A stretch of 64,000 bases of DNA from Weissella fangxianensis (GTDB lineage: Bacteria; Bacillota; Bacilli; Lactobacillales; Lactobacillaceae): NCBI RefSeq assembly GCF_024718545.1, contig NZ_JAMXDB010000001.1:1-64000 (forward strand). The letters run 5' to 3'. Shown here piece after piece: positions 45,049 through 53,731 of this stretch. The notes beneath the pieces were generated by a model that was given only the letters and a program-made list of their open reading frames with translations, ran no database searches and had not been told where the DNA came from. Every line of letters begins with the position of its first letter. Position 1 is the first letter of the stretch. Made by a program: the position numbers and the translations under genes.

Positions 45049-46784
45049 GATCACTCTGGTTACTATTTCTGGCATGTATCGTTTCGTTTTTCGTGTTGGG
45101 AAATAGCCAGAAGGTTGTGGCTGAACAAACCGTTAATCGCATGAATATCGATGTTTCTTTGAATGATCAAGGAACAGCCACAATTAAAGAAAATTGGTCC
45201 GTAACAGCTGATGAAGGTAGTGAAATTTACAAAGTTGTGAAGTTAGTTGGTCCTCAAGAGCTTTCGAATTATCAGGTTAGCATGGATGGCCGTCAATTTA
45301 CGAGGCAATCAAATTGGCAAACTGATAATAATCGCCAGCAAAAGGCCTATCAATATGGTCAGAATGGGGATGAACTAAATTGGGGAATTACCTCATACGG
45401 TACTCATCAATATACGATTCAGTATCAAATCAGTAATTTTGTTGAACAAACGGCCACGAAGCAAATGATTGCTTGGCAGTTTTTAAACAGTGATGTGAAG
45501 ATTTCGCCTAAAAACTTGCAAGTTGTTGTTCATGATCCAAACCGACAATTATCAGTGGATAATGGTTATGGTGTTTGGGGATTTGGCTTTGATGGGGAAA
45601 CTGCGTTTAATAAGGGGCAGGTGACCATGCAAAGCAGCAAGAACTTGTCAGAAGATAATTACGTCAAAATGATTGTTCAAATCCCTAAGAATACCTATGG
45701 TACGGCATATAAAACGACACGTTCTTTTGATTCCTATATGCAAGAAGCCTTTAAAGGTAGTGATTATAATTATCAAGATTATAAGAACGGGGAAACCGTG
45801 AAGAATGATCAAGGACGCCGGCTAGCATTAATTGTGGTGACTGTTGTTATTCTGTTGGTATTGGGTGCTGGTATTTGGTTACTACTGTGGTATCGCAATT
45901 ACCGTCGTTATTATCCAACTATTAAGACGTTACAAAAACAAACCAAAGGCGAGTACTATCGTGAAATTCCAACCGGTAGTATTTATAATGTTTACCAACT
46001 ATTGAGTGCCATGTTATCGACGACAGTGACAAGTAATTTCTTGTCAGTCGGGTTGTTGCAACTGATGCGTGATCAATATTTGACCATTCAGACAAAAGAT
46101 GCTGAAAAAAAGCCGAATAAGAAAAAAATCACGTTTATATTGGCTGATAAAGAATTGGCGGCGGATACGCCAGAACCGATTCAAAAGTTATATGAATTAT
46201 TAAAACACGCAGCCAAAGACGGCGTTGTCACACAAAAAGATTTTGGTAAGTATTTAAGCAAACATAGTAAAAAACTTGAAGCATTAACGAAAGCTTTCGA
46301 TCATTATAGTCAACAGTATGGTGAGGCCAATGATTTGGTTTATCCGACGAAAACAAAGCGAGTAAAAACTGATGATAAAAAGCGTGATCGGGCAAATCGG
46401 GCGGCTAGTTGGTTACAAGGCTTCCGTAAAAAGCCGGCTGCGGATGAAGTTGATTTGAATCTGGCTCGTCTAAAGAATTACTTGCAAGAATTTACATTGA
46501 TCAATGAGCGAACACCACAAGAGGTTGGCTTGTGGGATGATCTAATGTTAGCGGCAGCCGCTTTTGGTATTGCTGAAGAGGTGGCCGAGCAACTAACAGT
46601 GGCTTATCCAGAGTATCAAGCAGAAAGTGTTTACTATCATGGGTCATTTTTCCCATTCTTTGCTGTTCAGCACTTTAGTAGTAGCGCCATGACAACCGCT
46701 GTTAGTACTGGTAGTGGTGGTGCCACGAGTATGTCCGGTGGTGGTAGCTTCGGTGGCGGCTCCGGTGGTGGTGGCTTCCGTTGA
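45030..46784 (+). CDS. DUF2207 membrane protein
   Basis: This 584-aa protein has a Sec signal peptide (about 1-32, VVAEQ), then an extracellular beta-rich DUF2207 domain (about 35-235) with NRMNIDVSLNDQGTATIKENW. One membrane helix follows (about 265-290), then a cytoplasmic region with Lys-rich stretches. The C-terminus is glycine-rich (GGGSFGGGSGGGGFR), a hallmark shared with TPM/YgcG proteins. It is encoded with LemA and probably forms a complex with it. The neighbouring bPH2 genes make an envelope-linked module, with the likely operon ending behind this gene. Confidence 0.9.
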   Translation: MGKIRVRSLWLLFLACIVSFFVLGNSQKVVAEQTVNRMNIDVSLNDQGTATIKENWSVTADEGSEIYKVVKLVGPQELSNYQVSMDGRQFTRQSNWQTDNNRQQKAYQYGQNGDELNWGITSYGTHQYTIQYQISNFVEQTATKQMIAWQFLNSDVKISPKNLQVVVHDPNRQLSVDNGYGVWGFGFDGETAFNKGQVTMQSSKNLSEDNYVKMIVQIPKNTYGTAYKTTRSFDSYMQEAFKGSDYNYQDYKNGETVKNDQGRRLALIVVTVVILLVLGAGIWLLLWYRNYRRYYPTIKTLQKQTKGEYYREIPTGSIYNVYQLLSAMLSTTVTSNFLSVGLLQLMRDQYLTIQTKDAEKKPNKKKITFILADKELAADTPEPIQKLYELLKHAAKDGVVTQKDFGKYLSKHSKKLEALTKAFDHYSQQYGEANDLVYPTKTKRVKTDDKKRDRANRAASWLQGFRKKPAADEVDLNLARLKNYLQEFTLINERTPQEVGLWDDLMLAAAAFGIAEEVAEQLTVAYPEYQAESVYYHGSFFPFFAVQHFSSSAMTTAVSTGSGGATSMSGGGSFGGGSGGGGFR

Positions 46785-46798
46785 TTATGCACAAAGTA

Positions 46799-46851
46799 AA
46801 TTGGTGTGTACCAATTCCGGGACATCAAAAGGTGTCTTAAACGCTTTTTTT
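46799..46851 (+). terminator. Hairpins after the DUF2207 gene
   Basis: AATTGGT (46799-46805) pairs with ACCAATT (46810-46816). A second small stem GACAtc/ggTGTC follows, with a run of T at 46845-46851. The T run is about 12 nt from the second stem, so efficiency is uncertain. Confidence 0.45.
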
Positions 46852-46864
46852 ACAGTTTGTACAG

Positions 46865-46894
46865 TTGTAAAAAGTTAGTGGAAAGGTGTAAAAT
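46865..46894 (+). promoter_or_regulatory. gntP promoter
   Basis: TTGTAA (46865-46870) and TAAAAT (46889-46894) are 18 bp apart. Confidence 0.65.
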
Positions 46895-46904
46895 GACGTA
46901 GTTG

Positions 46905-46918
46905 AGCAATCGCTTACA
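46905..46918 (+). promoter_or_regulatory. Candidate CcpA cre site upstream of gntP
   Basis: AGCAATCGCTTACA agrees with the cre consensus TGWAARCGYTWNCW at 11 of 14 positions, with the best match in the right half (CGCTTACA). Placed downstream of the -10, it would act as a roadblock for catabolite repression of gluconate uptake. Confidence 0.45.
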
Positions 46919-46966
46919 CAAGTGTGAGTGAAATTATTTTTTGATTGAAGAAGAGGTTAGTGTATT

Positions 46967-48469
46967 ATGTTCACAATGCTAACAGGATTATCAATTGACA
47001 AATCTACAGGACTGTATCAATGGTTGCTAAATGATTTTAATATTTGGCCATTTTTGATTCTAGTTCTTGGAATTGCCTTGTTGCTATTTTTTATCCTGAA
47101 GTTAAATGTTAATACCTTCGTGGCATTAATTATTACATCTATTTTAGTTGCCCTTGGTCTGGGTATGAACCCAGCCGGAATCGCCGATGCGTTGAAAGAT
47201 GGTATCGGTGGCACGATGGGTGAGCTGATCATCGTCTTTGGATTTGGATCGATGATTGGTCGTTTGGTTTCTGATTCTGGTGGTTCCTACCGTATTGCCA
47301 CAACGCTGATTAGAAAATTCGGTAAGAAGCGTTTGCAGTGGGCAGTTGCTGGTGCATCATTTATCATTGGTATTTCTTTGCTATTCGAAGTTGGACTAGT
47401 TGTTTTGATCCCAATTGTATTTACAATTGCGCTTGAAGCTGAAGTACCTTTGCTTTACTTGGGAATCCCAATGGCTGCAGCATTGTCTGCCGCTCAAGGG
47501 TTCTTGCCACCACAGCCATCACCTACAGCAGTTACTAATATTCTAGGTGCTAACATTGGTATCGTCTTAATGTATGGTATTGTTGTTGCCATCATTGCGA
47601 TGTTAGTTGCTGGACCATACTTCACTCGTGTTATTAAGAAGTTTGAGCCTAAAGCATTTAAGATTACCAAGAAGTTAGATGCTATTGGTGAAGTTAAGAC
47701 GTTTAAGTTAGAAGATACACCATCATTTGGATTGGCAATCACTACTTCATTGATGCCTGTTATCTTCATGCTTATTTCAACGATTTACACGTTGACAGTT
47801 AACGCTGGTAAGCAAGTTTACTCAGGTACGGTTGGTGATGCCTCATGGAAGGCTATGTCAGCTGCCACTCAAAGTGGTTACGTTACTGATCCATCAGTAT
47901 TAGACAAGATTGTTGCTATGTTTGGAAACCCTGTAATTGCCATGGTCGTGGCTATGTCATTTGCGATCTGGTCAATGGGACCAAAGCAAGGTCGTACAAT
48001 GGGTGAAGTTGGTGACTCAATGGGTAATGCCTTGAAGTCAATCGCTAACCTATTGATGGTTATCGGTGGTGGTGCCGCTTTCAAGGGAATCTTGACAGCC
48101 GGTGGTATCTCTGATGCAATTGCTGACGCTTTCTCAAACACGTCATTGTCACCAATTATCTTTGCTTGGCTTATTGCTTTGATTTTGCGTGTGTCAGTTG
48201 GATCAGCAACAGTCGCTGGTTTGACAACAGCCGGAATCGTTGCACCATTGGTAGCAAGTCAATCAGCTGTTGATCCAGCCTTTGTTGTCTTGGCTATTGG
48301 TGCCGGTTCAGTTGGTATCTCACACGTTAACGATGCTGGTTTCTGGATGTTCAAGGAGTTCTTCGATTTGGACGTCAAACAAACTTTGAAGATTTGGACG
48401 GTACTAGAAACATTGATTTCTGTTGTCGGCTTGATCGTTATCTTAGCTTTGTCAGCAATCTTTTCATAA
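46967..48469 (+). CDS. gntP: Gluconate:H+ symporter, GntP family
   Basis: This 500-aa membrane permease has about 12-14 helices. Conserved stretches are DGIGGTMGELIIVFGFGSMIG (about 80), the amphipathic LPPQPSPTAVTNILGANIG (about 180) that marks the GntP family, and AGSVGISHVNDAGFWMFKE (about 445). It imports gluconate or a related sugar acid. Its natural partner gntK lies 11 kb upstream. The RBS is AAGAGG. A terminator follows at once, so it is monocistronic. Confidence 0.93.
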   Translation: MFTMLTGLSIDKSTGLYQWLLNDFNIWPFLILVLGIALLLFFILKLNVNTFVALIITSILVALGLGMNPAGIADALKDGIGGTMGELIIVFGFGSMIGRLVSDSGGSYRIATTLIRKFGKKRLQWAVAGASFIIGISLLFEVGLVVLIPIVFTIALEAEVPLLYLGIPMAAALSAAQGFLPPQPSPTAVTNILGANIGIVLMYGIVVAIIAMLVAGPYFTRVIKKFEPKAFKITKKLDAIGEVKTFKLEDTPSFGLAITTSLMPVIFMLISTIYTLTVNAGKQVYSGTVGDASWKAMSAATQSGYVTDPSVLDKIVAMFGNPVIAMVVAMSFAIWSMGPKQGRTMGEVGDSMGNALKSIANLLMVIGGGAAFKGILTAGGISDAIADAFSNTSLSPIIFAWLIALILRVSVGSATVAGLTTAGIVAPLVASQSAVDPAFVVLAIGAGSVGISHVNDAGFWMFKEFFDLDVKQTLKIWTVLETLISVVGLIVILALSAIFS

Positions 48470-48488
48470 TTAATATAAATAAACGTAA

Positions 48489-48522
48489 AAACTGGGATAG
48501 ATTTTCTATCTCAGTTTTTTAT
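48489..48522 (+). terminator. Intrinsic terminator after gntP
   Basis: AAACTGGGATAG (48489-48500) pairs with CTATCTCAGTTT (48506-48517), followed by T. Confidence 0.88.
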
Positions 48523-48689
48523 TTGTCTTTAGGAAAATGATGACAAATAAAAAAACTATTAATCCTTATTAGGAAATGTGGTAAGTCGCTAGTCGAAAGG
48601 TTATACTTAAAGACAATTGCTAATTTTAAGCACATATTTTAAATGAAAGTGAAAATACAAGAGCTATTTTCATCAGAGAAGGTACGTTT

Positions 48690-49955
48690 GTGGTAACAAA
48701 AGAAATTCAAACGGGTGTGTTTGTCCACGTTTTACCGACAAAACAATTTGCAACAACGCACATCGCGGTTAATTTTACGCAACAATTAAATCAACAAACT
48801 CTCAATGCACGTGTCCTAGCAAGTAATATGCTGGAAACGGCTTCTGCAAAGTATTCCTCGCAAACCAAGCTTGCTCAGGCACTAAGCGAAATGACTGGGG
48901 CAGCCTTTGGGACAGAGATTTTTAAAGTCGGTCAATTACATACCATTCGCTTGCAATTAAATTTGGTTCACGAAACTTTTGCAACGACAGATAGTGATAT
49001 TCTGCGTGATGGGTTTAATTTTTTAAATGAAGTCATTAATTGGCCAATGGGTGATGAGTCAGTTGGTTTTTCACCAGTCATGTTTAATCGACAAAAAGAA
49101 ATTGCCCTTGATGAAGTTGCTGGTCTTCGCGAAGATAAACCTTACTATGCCTTACGAGAAGCCTTGCAAGCTTATTTTGGCTCTGCAGATCAGGCATTGC
49201 CAGCTTTTGGAACCATTTCTGGTTTGCAAGCTACCACGCCACAACAAGCTTGGCATGTTTGGCAAGAAAGTGTCGCAAATGATCGTATTGATATTGTGGT
49301 CGTAGGGGATATTGCCTTAGCCGAGGTGCTTGCAGTAACAACGCAATTTAATTTTGCACCACGCCATCATCAATTGCAGGCAATCTATCAGCAAAAGTTA
49401 TTCCCACAAGTTAAGCAGGTCAAGTCACAGGATGATGTAAACCAAGCCCGTTTAGTGTTGGGCTATACATTAATGTCGGCTGGTGATGAACGCTTTGTTG
49501 CTAATGTGTTTAATGGTCTATTTGGTGGCCTGGCGATTTCAAGGTTATTTTTAAACGTTCGTGAATCAGCAGGGCTAGTTTATGGTATCTCATCGGATTA
49601 CAATCCATATACTGGATTATTGATCGTAGAAGCAGGTGTTGATCAAGTTAATCTAGCTATTACAACAGCAAAAGTTAATGAAGAATTACAACGTCTCCAA
49701 CAGGAATTAGTTCCTGATGAAGAATTGGCAGTAGTAAAACAATTATTAAAGACATCGTATACGATGACCTTGGATCAGCCACTTTATTTAGCAGATCGTC
49801 TGTATAATCAACAAGTCTTAGATCAGCCAATCACCGATGACGCTTGGTTGGAAAAGATTGACGCGGTAACGGCTGAACAAGTTCGAAGTTTCGCACAGCG
49901 TGCAGTTTGGCAATTGCAGTATGAAATGGTTGGGGGAGAAGTGAATGTTGGCTAA
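48690..49955 (+). CDS. M16 peptidase-like protein, YmfF type (no zinc motif)
   Basis: This 421-aa member of the insulinase-like family lacks the HxxEH zinc motif: the corresponding region reads ASNMLETASAKYSSQTKLAQ. It is thus the non-catalytic subunit of a YmfF/YmfH pair. The conserved GLAISRLFLNVRESAGLVYGISSDYN stretch (about 276-302) is typical of the C-terminal half. The start is GTG with GAGAAGG upstream. It overlaps the catalytic partner by 11 bp. The pair precedes rodZ and pgsA in most Bacilli. Its substrate is unknown, though homologues process peptide pheromones in some streptococci and enterococci. Confidence 0.9.
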   Translation: MVTKEIQTGVFVHVLPTKQFATTHIAVNFTQQLNQQTLNARVLASNMLETASAKYSSQTKLAQALSEMTGAAFGTEIFKVGQLHTIRLQLNLVHETFATTDSDILRDGFNFLNEVINWPMGDESVGFSPVMFNRQKEIALDEVAGLREDKPYYALREALQAYFGSADQALPAFGTISGLQATTPQQAWHVWQESVANDRIDIVVVGDIALAEVLAVTTQFNFAPRHHQLQAIYQQKLFPQVKQVKSQDDVNQARLVLGYTLMSAGDERFVANVFNGLFGGLAISRLFLNVRESAGLVYGISSDYNPYTGLLIVEAGVDQVNLAITTAKVNEELQRLQQELVPDEELAVVKQLLKTSYTMTLDQPLYLADRLYNQQVLDQPITDDAWLEKIDAVTAEQVRSFAQRAVWQLQYEMVGGEVNVG

Positions 49956-51225
49956 ATCACAAAAATTTTTACCAGCTGAAAGACATCTAACTTTGTCGAA
50001 CGGTTTGCGGGTGCACCTGCTCCCACGACCAGACTTTCACCAAGTGGTCGCAATGGTCACGGTAGACTATGGTGCTCGTGATCGACTGTTTATGGATCAA
50101 GGGAAACTTGTTTCACAACCAGCTGGTGTTGCTCATTTTGTCGAGCATCGTCTGTTTGCACAACCAGAATATGATGCGTTTTCACGATTAAGCGAACTTG
50201 GGGCAAATGCTAATGCATTTACGACCCAGACACGAACAAGTTATTATCTGTCAACAACCGTTGGTAATCAAGCAGCATTGCAAGAATTATTGACATTCAC
50301 GCAAGAACCGTATTTTGACTTAGCAACTGTCCAACGTGAACAAGAAATAATTACGCAAGAAATAGACATGTATGAGGATGATATTAATTCAAAACTATAC
50401 CGTCTAATCCTAGCGCGTTTATACCCAGATGATCCTTTAGGACAGGATATTGCGGGTACAGTCGAATCAGTTCACCAAATCACGCCGGAACAGTTGCAGT
50501 TAGCATTTTCATCATTTTATCAACCAGATAATATGGATGTGGTGGTCACGGGAGCTTTTGATGAGACCAAGTTACTGTCATTGATTGAAAACTCACCAGC
50601 AGGGCAGCGCGTAGGAGCCAAATCAGTTACCAAGTTGGTGCCAGAATTAAAACCTGTCATCACAACGCCATTAGAAGTGCCTTTAAATGTCGTACGGAAT
50701 AAAGTGGTATTGGGTCAACGATGGGAACTAGATTTCGCCAAATTGTCGCGACGTGATATTTTACGGGTGACAATTATTGGTAGTCTCGCTATCGATCTTG
50801 TCTTTGGTGAGTTTTCACCAACGTATATGACTTGGTATAACGATGGCCTCATTGATGATAACTTTAGTGCCGACTTTGACGCGGAACGACACTTTGCTTA
50901 TTTGACAATTGCTGCTGAAACGGCAGAACCAGAGCGCGTCATTGCAGCAGTTTCGCAGGTTTTGAATGATTTAACGGCGCAAGTTGTCCAACTTAAGACT
51001 AGTTTTAAGTTGGTGAAGAATGATGCCTTAAGTCGTTTGATCAATAAATTAAATCAACTAGAAGAAACGGCCATTCGCTTTGAAGGCCAAACTTTTGATG
51101 AGGCAACCTTGCAAGATGAAATAGCTATTTTGCAAGCGCTAACAGTCAATGATATGATTATGGTATTAACACAGACAGCGGTCAGCCCAGTGGCCAGCAT
51201 AATCGCTCGACCTGATATGTTGTAA
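49945..51225 (+). CDS. M16 zinc peptidase, YmfH type
   Basis: This 426-aa protein carries the inverted zinc motif HFVEH (about residue 65) and the third ligand region EQEIITQEIDMYEDD (Glu, about 139), so it should be the active subunit. The two M16 halves are visible. It contains the characteristic GANANAFTTQTRTSYYLS, where the substrate strand binds. It is translated together with the YmfF-like protein. M16 pairs like this form clam-shell chambers that cleave peptides. The precise role in the cell is unknown. No signal peptide is present. Confidence 0.92.
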   Translation: MLAKSQKFLPAERHLTLSNGLRVHLLPRPDFHQVVAMVTVDYGARDRLFMDQGKLVSQPAGVAHFVEHRLFAQPEYDAFSRLSELGANANAFTTQTRTSYYLSTTVGNQAALQELLTFTQEPYFDLATVQREQEIITQEIDMYEDDINSKLYRLILARLYPDDPLGQDIAGTVESVHQITPEQLQLAFSSFYQPDNMDVVVTGAFDETKLLSLIENSPAGQRVGAKSVTKLVPELKPVITTPLEVPLNVVRNKVVLGQRWELDFAKLSRRDILRVTIIGSLAIDLVFGEFSPTYMTWYNDGLIDDNFSADFDAERHFAYLTIAAETAEPERVIAAVSQVLNDLTAQVVQLKTSFKLVKNDALSRLINKLNQLEETAIRFEGQTFDEATLQDEIAILQALTVNDMIMVLTQTAVSPVASIIARPDML

Positions 51226-51294
51226 TTATGTTAAAATGAAATAGAATGCAATTATATTTATTATGCTAAATTTTAAAAGTTAGGATGAGAGATT

Positions 51295-52254
51295 ATGAAT
51301 GAAGAACGCAATAGCGCTATCGGACAAGAGCTCCAACAGGCTCGACTTGATAAAGGGCTATCACTTGATGATGTTCAACAATCAACGAAAATTCAAAAAC
51401 GCTACTTAGCGGCGATTGAAAGTGGCCAATTTGATCAATTACCAGGTGCCTTTTATGAACGCGCATTTGTCCGTCAATATGCAACGGCGGTTGGAATAGA
51501 TGCGGTTGCCTTCATGCAAAAATATGAAAATGAAGACGCTGAAACACCACAACCTGATTTAAGTGCAGCACGTGTTGATGCAGATAATGTGACTCGTGCG
51601 GGCATGCATCAAAATGAAGAGACAGTTGCTGATAAAACTCGAAGCATGATGCCAAAAATCATTATTGGTGTGGTCATCGTTGCGATTATCGCCATTATTT
51701 GGGCAGTGGTTTCATCGTTTGCTGGTTCTGCTAAGCAAGAATCAAAGAATCAGTCGACCGTCTCAGTATCAACATCACAAGTTGCTAACAAGGATTCTTC
51801 TTCAAAGAAGGCGTCATCAAAGTCATCAGCAACGACATCTTCTGATAGTGAGTCAAAATCATCAGCATCAAGCAGCTCAAAGAAGGCATCATCAAAGTCA
51901 TCTTCTGAAAAGAAGGAAAAGACAGCTAAAGTTGACTTGGGCGAAAGTAATGTAAGTGGGACGACAGTTAGCTACGACTCAGTGAAAGCCCCTAACAAGG
52001 CAATGAAGATGCAGTTGAAGGCGGAAGATGGTTCTTCATGGATGCAAGTTAGTGATGCAGCTGGTACCGTATTGTGGAATGGTACTGTGGAAGATAGTAA
52101 GACGCAAGAGGTTGAGATTCCAACATCAGCAAATGGTGTGCAGGTTTCAATTGGAAATGCCTTAGCAACAAAAGTATCACTAAATGGTAAGTCAGTAGAC
52201 TTGCAATCTAATAATGCGAGTGTTTGGCACTTGAATATGAACTTTACACGATAA
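51295..52254 (+). CDS. rodZ: RodZ-like cytoskeletal/HTH membrane protein (YmfM)
   Basis: This 319-aa bitopic protein has an N-terminal HTH domain (about 10-78: GQELQQARLDKGLSLDDVQQ, YLAAIESGQFDQLP), homologous to RodZ, which links MreB to the wall machinery. One membrane helix lies at about 120-142. A Ser/Lys-rich low-complexity linker follows (about 155-205, repeated KKASSKSS), then an extracellular DUF4115 beta domain (about 215-319). It stands between the M16 pair and pgsA, the usual order. The linker has strong compositional bias, with TCA/AGC serine codons. Confidence 0.88.
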   Translation: MNEERNSAIGQELQQARLDKGLSLDDVQQSTKIQKRYLAAIESGQFDQLPGAFYERAFVRQYATAVGIDAVAFMQKYENEDAETPQPDLSAARVDADNVTRAGMHQNEETVADKTRSMMPKIIIGVVIVAIIAIIWAVVSSFAGSAKQESKNQSTVSVSTSQVANKDSSSKKASSKSSATTSSDSESKSSASSSSKKASSKSSSEKKEKTAKVDLGESNVSGTTVSYDSVKAPNKAMKMQLKAEDGSSWMQVSDAAGTVLWNGTVEDSKTQEVEIPTSANGVQVSIGNALATKVSLNGKSVDLQSNNASVWHLNMNFTR

Positions 52255-52275
52255 AAACGTAGGAGCAAATAAAAA

Positions 52276-52860
52276 ATGAATTTACCAAATCAACTGACTG
52301 TATTTCGAATGATTTTGATTCCAGTGTTTATGTTAGTATTGTCAATTTCACCTGATTGGGGTGTTTTGTCGTTTGGCGGTACAACATTACCTGTCGCACA
52401 TTTAGTCGCTGCAATTATATTTATTGGCGCATCATTAACTGATCTTGCCGATGGTAAAATTGCTCGTAAGCGTCACTTGATCACAAACTTTGGTAAGTTT
52501 GCGGATCCACTAGCTGATAAGTTACTCGTTATGACAGCCTTGATTTATTTTGTTCAATTTGATTGGGTACCAGCTTGGATGGTTGCCATTATTGTTATCC
52601 GTGAGTTAGCAATTACTGGTTTGCGTACGTTGATTGTTGAAAATAATGGTAAGGTTTTGGCAGCAGCTATGCCGGGAAAGATTAAGACCGCTTCACAAAT
52701 GGTCTCAATTTCTTTCTTCCTACTACATGATGTTTTCTTCGAAATGATCAATGTACCATTCGCCATGATTATGATGTGGATTGCCTTAATCGCAACGGTT
52801 TACTCAGGAATTGATTACTTCTATAAGAACCGTGGCGTATTCGCCGATGGGTTTAAATAG
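52276..52860 (+). CDS. pgsA: CDP-diacylglycerol--glycerol-3-phosphate 3-phosphatidyltransferase
   Basis: This 194-aa membrane enzyme makes phosphatidylglycerol phosphate, the committed step to anionic phospholipids. The CDP-alcohol phosphatidyltransferase motif is complete: DLADGKIAR then GKFADPLAD, fitting Dx2DGx2ARx8Gx3Dx3D. About five to six membrane helices are present. The RBS is AGGAGC. The stop codon's last base is the first base of repeat copy B. The gene order rodZ-pgsA-cinA-recA is conserved in Bacilli. Confidence 0.95.
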   Translation: MNLPNQLTVFRMILIPVFMLVLSISPDWGVLSFGGTTLPVAHLVAAIIFIGASLTDLADGKIARKRHLITNFGKFADPLADKLLVMTALIYFVQFDWVPAWMVAIIVIRELAITGLRTLIVENNGKVLAAAMPGKIKTASQMVSISFFLLHDVFFEMINVPFAMIMMWIALIATVYSGIDYFYKNRGVFADGFK

Positions 52861-52987
52861 AGCGAGACAAAAGACGTTTTGAAGCCGGTTGTAACGATGA
52901 TTGCGTTATTTTGGCTCGTAGCAAAGCGAAGAGACAGAATTACGTAATCGTTGTTACATTAAGGCTTCAGTCTTTTGGAACGCGTTT
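52860..52987 (+). repeat. 128-bp intergenic hairpin repeat, copy B
   Basis: This is the best-preserved copy. AAAAGAC pairs with GTCTTTT, GAAGCC with GGCTTC, and GTAACGATGATTGCG with CGTAATCGTTGTTAC, with the GTAGCAAAGCGAAG block in the loop. It begins within the pgsA stop codon and is exactly as long as copy A. A partial second copy of its first 30 bases (GAGTGAGACAAAAAGCG) follows immediately at about 52990-53020. Confidence 0.88.
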
Positions 52988-53041
52988 GAGAGAGTGAGAC
53001 AAAAAGCGCCTTGAATCTCATAATAAATGAAATTTAAGTAT

Positions 53042-53072
53042 AAAAGCCGGGACGAAATGTCCTGGCTTTTAT
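53042..53072 (+). terminator. Intrinsic terminator between pgsA and cinA
   Basis: AAAAGCCGGGAC (53042-53053) pairs with GTCCTGGCTTTT (53059-53070). With repeat copy B it fills most of the gap 52861-53170; I see no gene there. Confidence 0.85.
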
Positions 53073-53170
53073 ATTCCATAATGGTCGTCGAATATCAATT
53101 TTTGATTTATACTAATAAAAGACATTTATAGAACATGTTGCTTCTTTATTAATGGGGAAGGAGGTTGGCA

Positions 53171-53653
53171 ATGCAACAAGAACAAGTTGGAAAAAGTTTA
53201 ATTACTCGTCACCAAACGATTACATCAGCTGAATCTTTAACAGCTGGGTTGTTTGTGGCAACATTAGCTGAAGTTAGTGGTATCTCTGCAGCGCTACCAG
53301 GGGCTTTTGTGACTTATGCGGCAGCTGCTAAAACGAAATTAGTGGGGGTGCCCGCAGAATTGATTACGCAGTATGGTGTCGTATCTGACCAAGTGGCGCA
53401 AGCTATGGCCAAGGGTGCGCAAGCAAAGTTAACAACTGATTGGGCGATTAGCTTTACTGGCGTTGCTGGTCCGGATGCGCTAGAAGGACACCCAGCTGGG
53501 ACAGTCTATATTGGTGTGGCAACGCCGTCTGGACAAACAATGGCGCAGAAATATCAGTTTAGTGGTGATCGGCAAGCAGTCCGTGAGGCGAGTGTCGCAG
53601 CTGGCTTTGACTGGTTGGCAGATTTATTAGCCAAAGAATCGTCAATTGATTAG
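53171..53653 (+). CDS. cinA: CinA C-terminal-domain protein (nicotinamide-nucleotide amidase type), stand-alone
   Basis: This 160-aa protein contains only the COG1546 (PncC-like) domain. It carries TSAESLTAGLFVATLAE (about 17), the YAAAAKTKLVGVP region and a conserved SFTGVAGPDALEGHPAGTVYIG (about 98). Full-length CinA of about 415 aa has an additional molybdopterin-binding-like domain in front, which is absent. Chosen ATG at 53171 with AAGGAGG six bases upstream; a TTG two codons earlier would overlap it. Family enzymes deamidate NMN, and CinA is implicated in competence. It is directly upstream of recA, as usual. Confidence 0.88.
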   Translation: MQQEQVGKSLITRHQTITSAESLTAGLFVATLAEVSGISAALPGAFVTYAAAAKTKLVGVPAELITQYGVVSDQVAQAMAKGAQAKLTTDWAISFTGVAGPDALEGHPAGTVYIGVATPSGQTMAQKYQFSGDRQAVREASVAAGFDWLADLLAKESSID

Positions 53654-53658
53654 ATGTA

Positions 53659-53687
53659 TTGAAAAAAAGTGTTAATTAGGTTACACT
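53659..53687 (+). promoter_or_regulatory. recA promoter
   Basis: TTGAAA (53659-53664) and TACACT (53682-53687) are 17 bp apart. No LexA/DinR box (CGAAC-N4-GTTCG) is visible between here and the gene. Confidence 0.8.
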
Positions 53688-53731
53688 AGAACTGCGTTAA
53701 GTTAAAGTTAATGAGTGGAGGCCCAAAAGAT

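Noticed and set aside
48690-49955. YmfF-like protein as an active zinc peptidase
   Set aside because: No HxxEH is present; only the YmfH partner (HFVEH) has the zinc motif.
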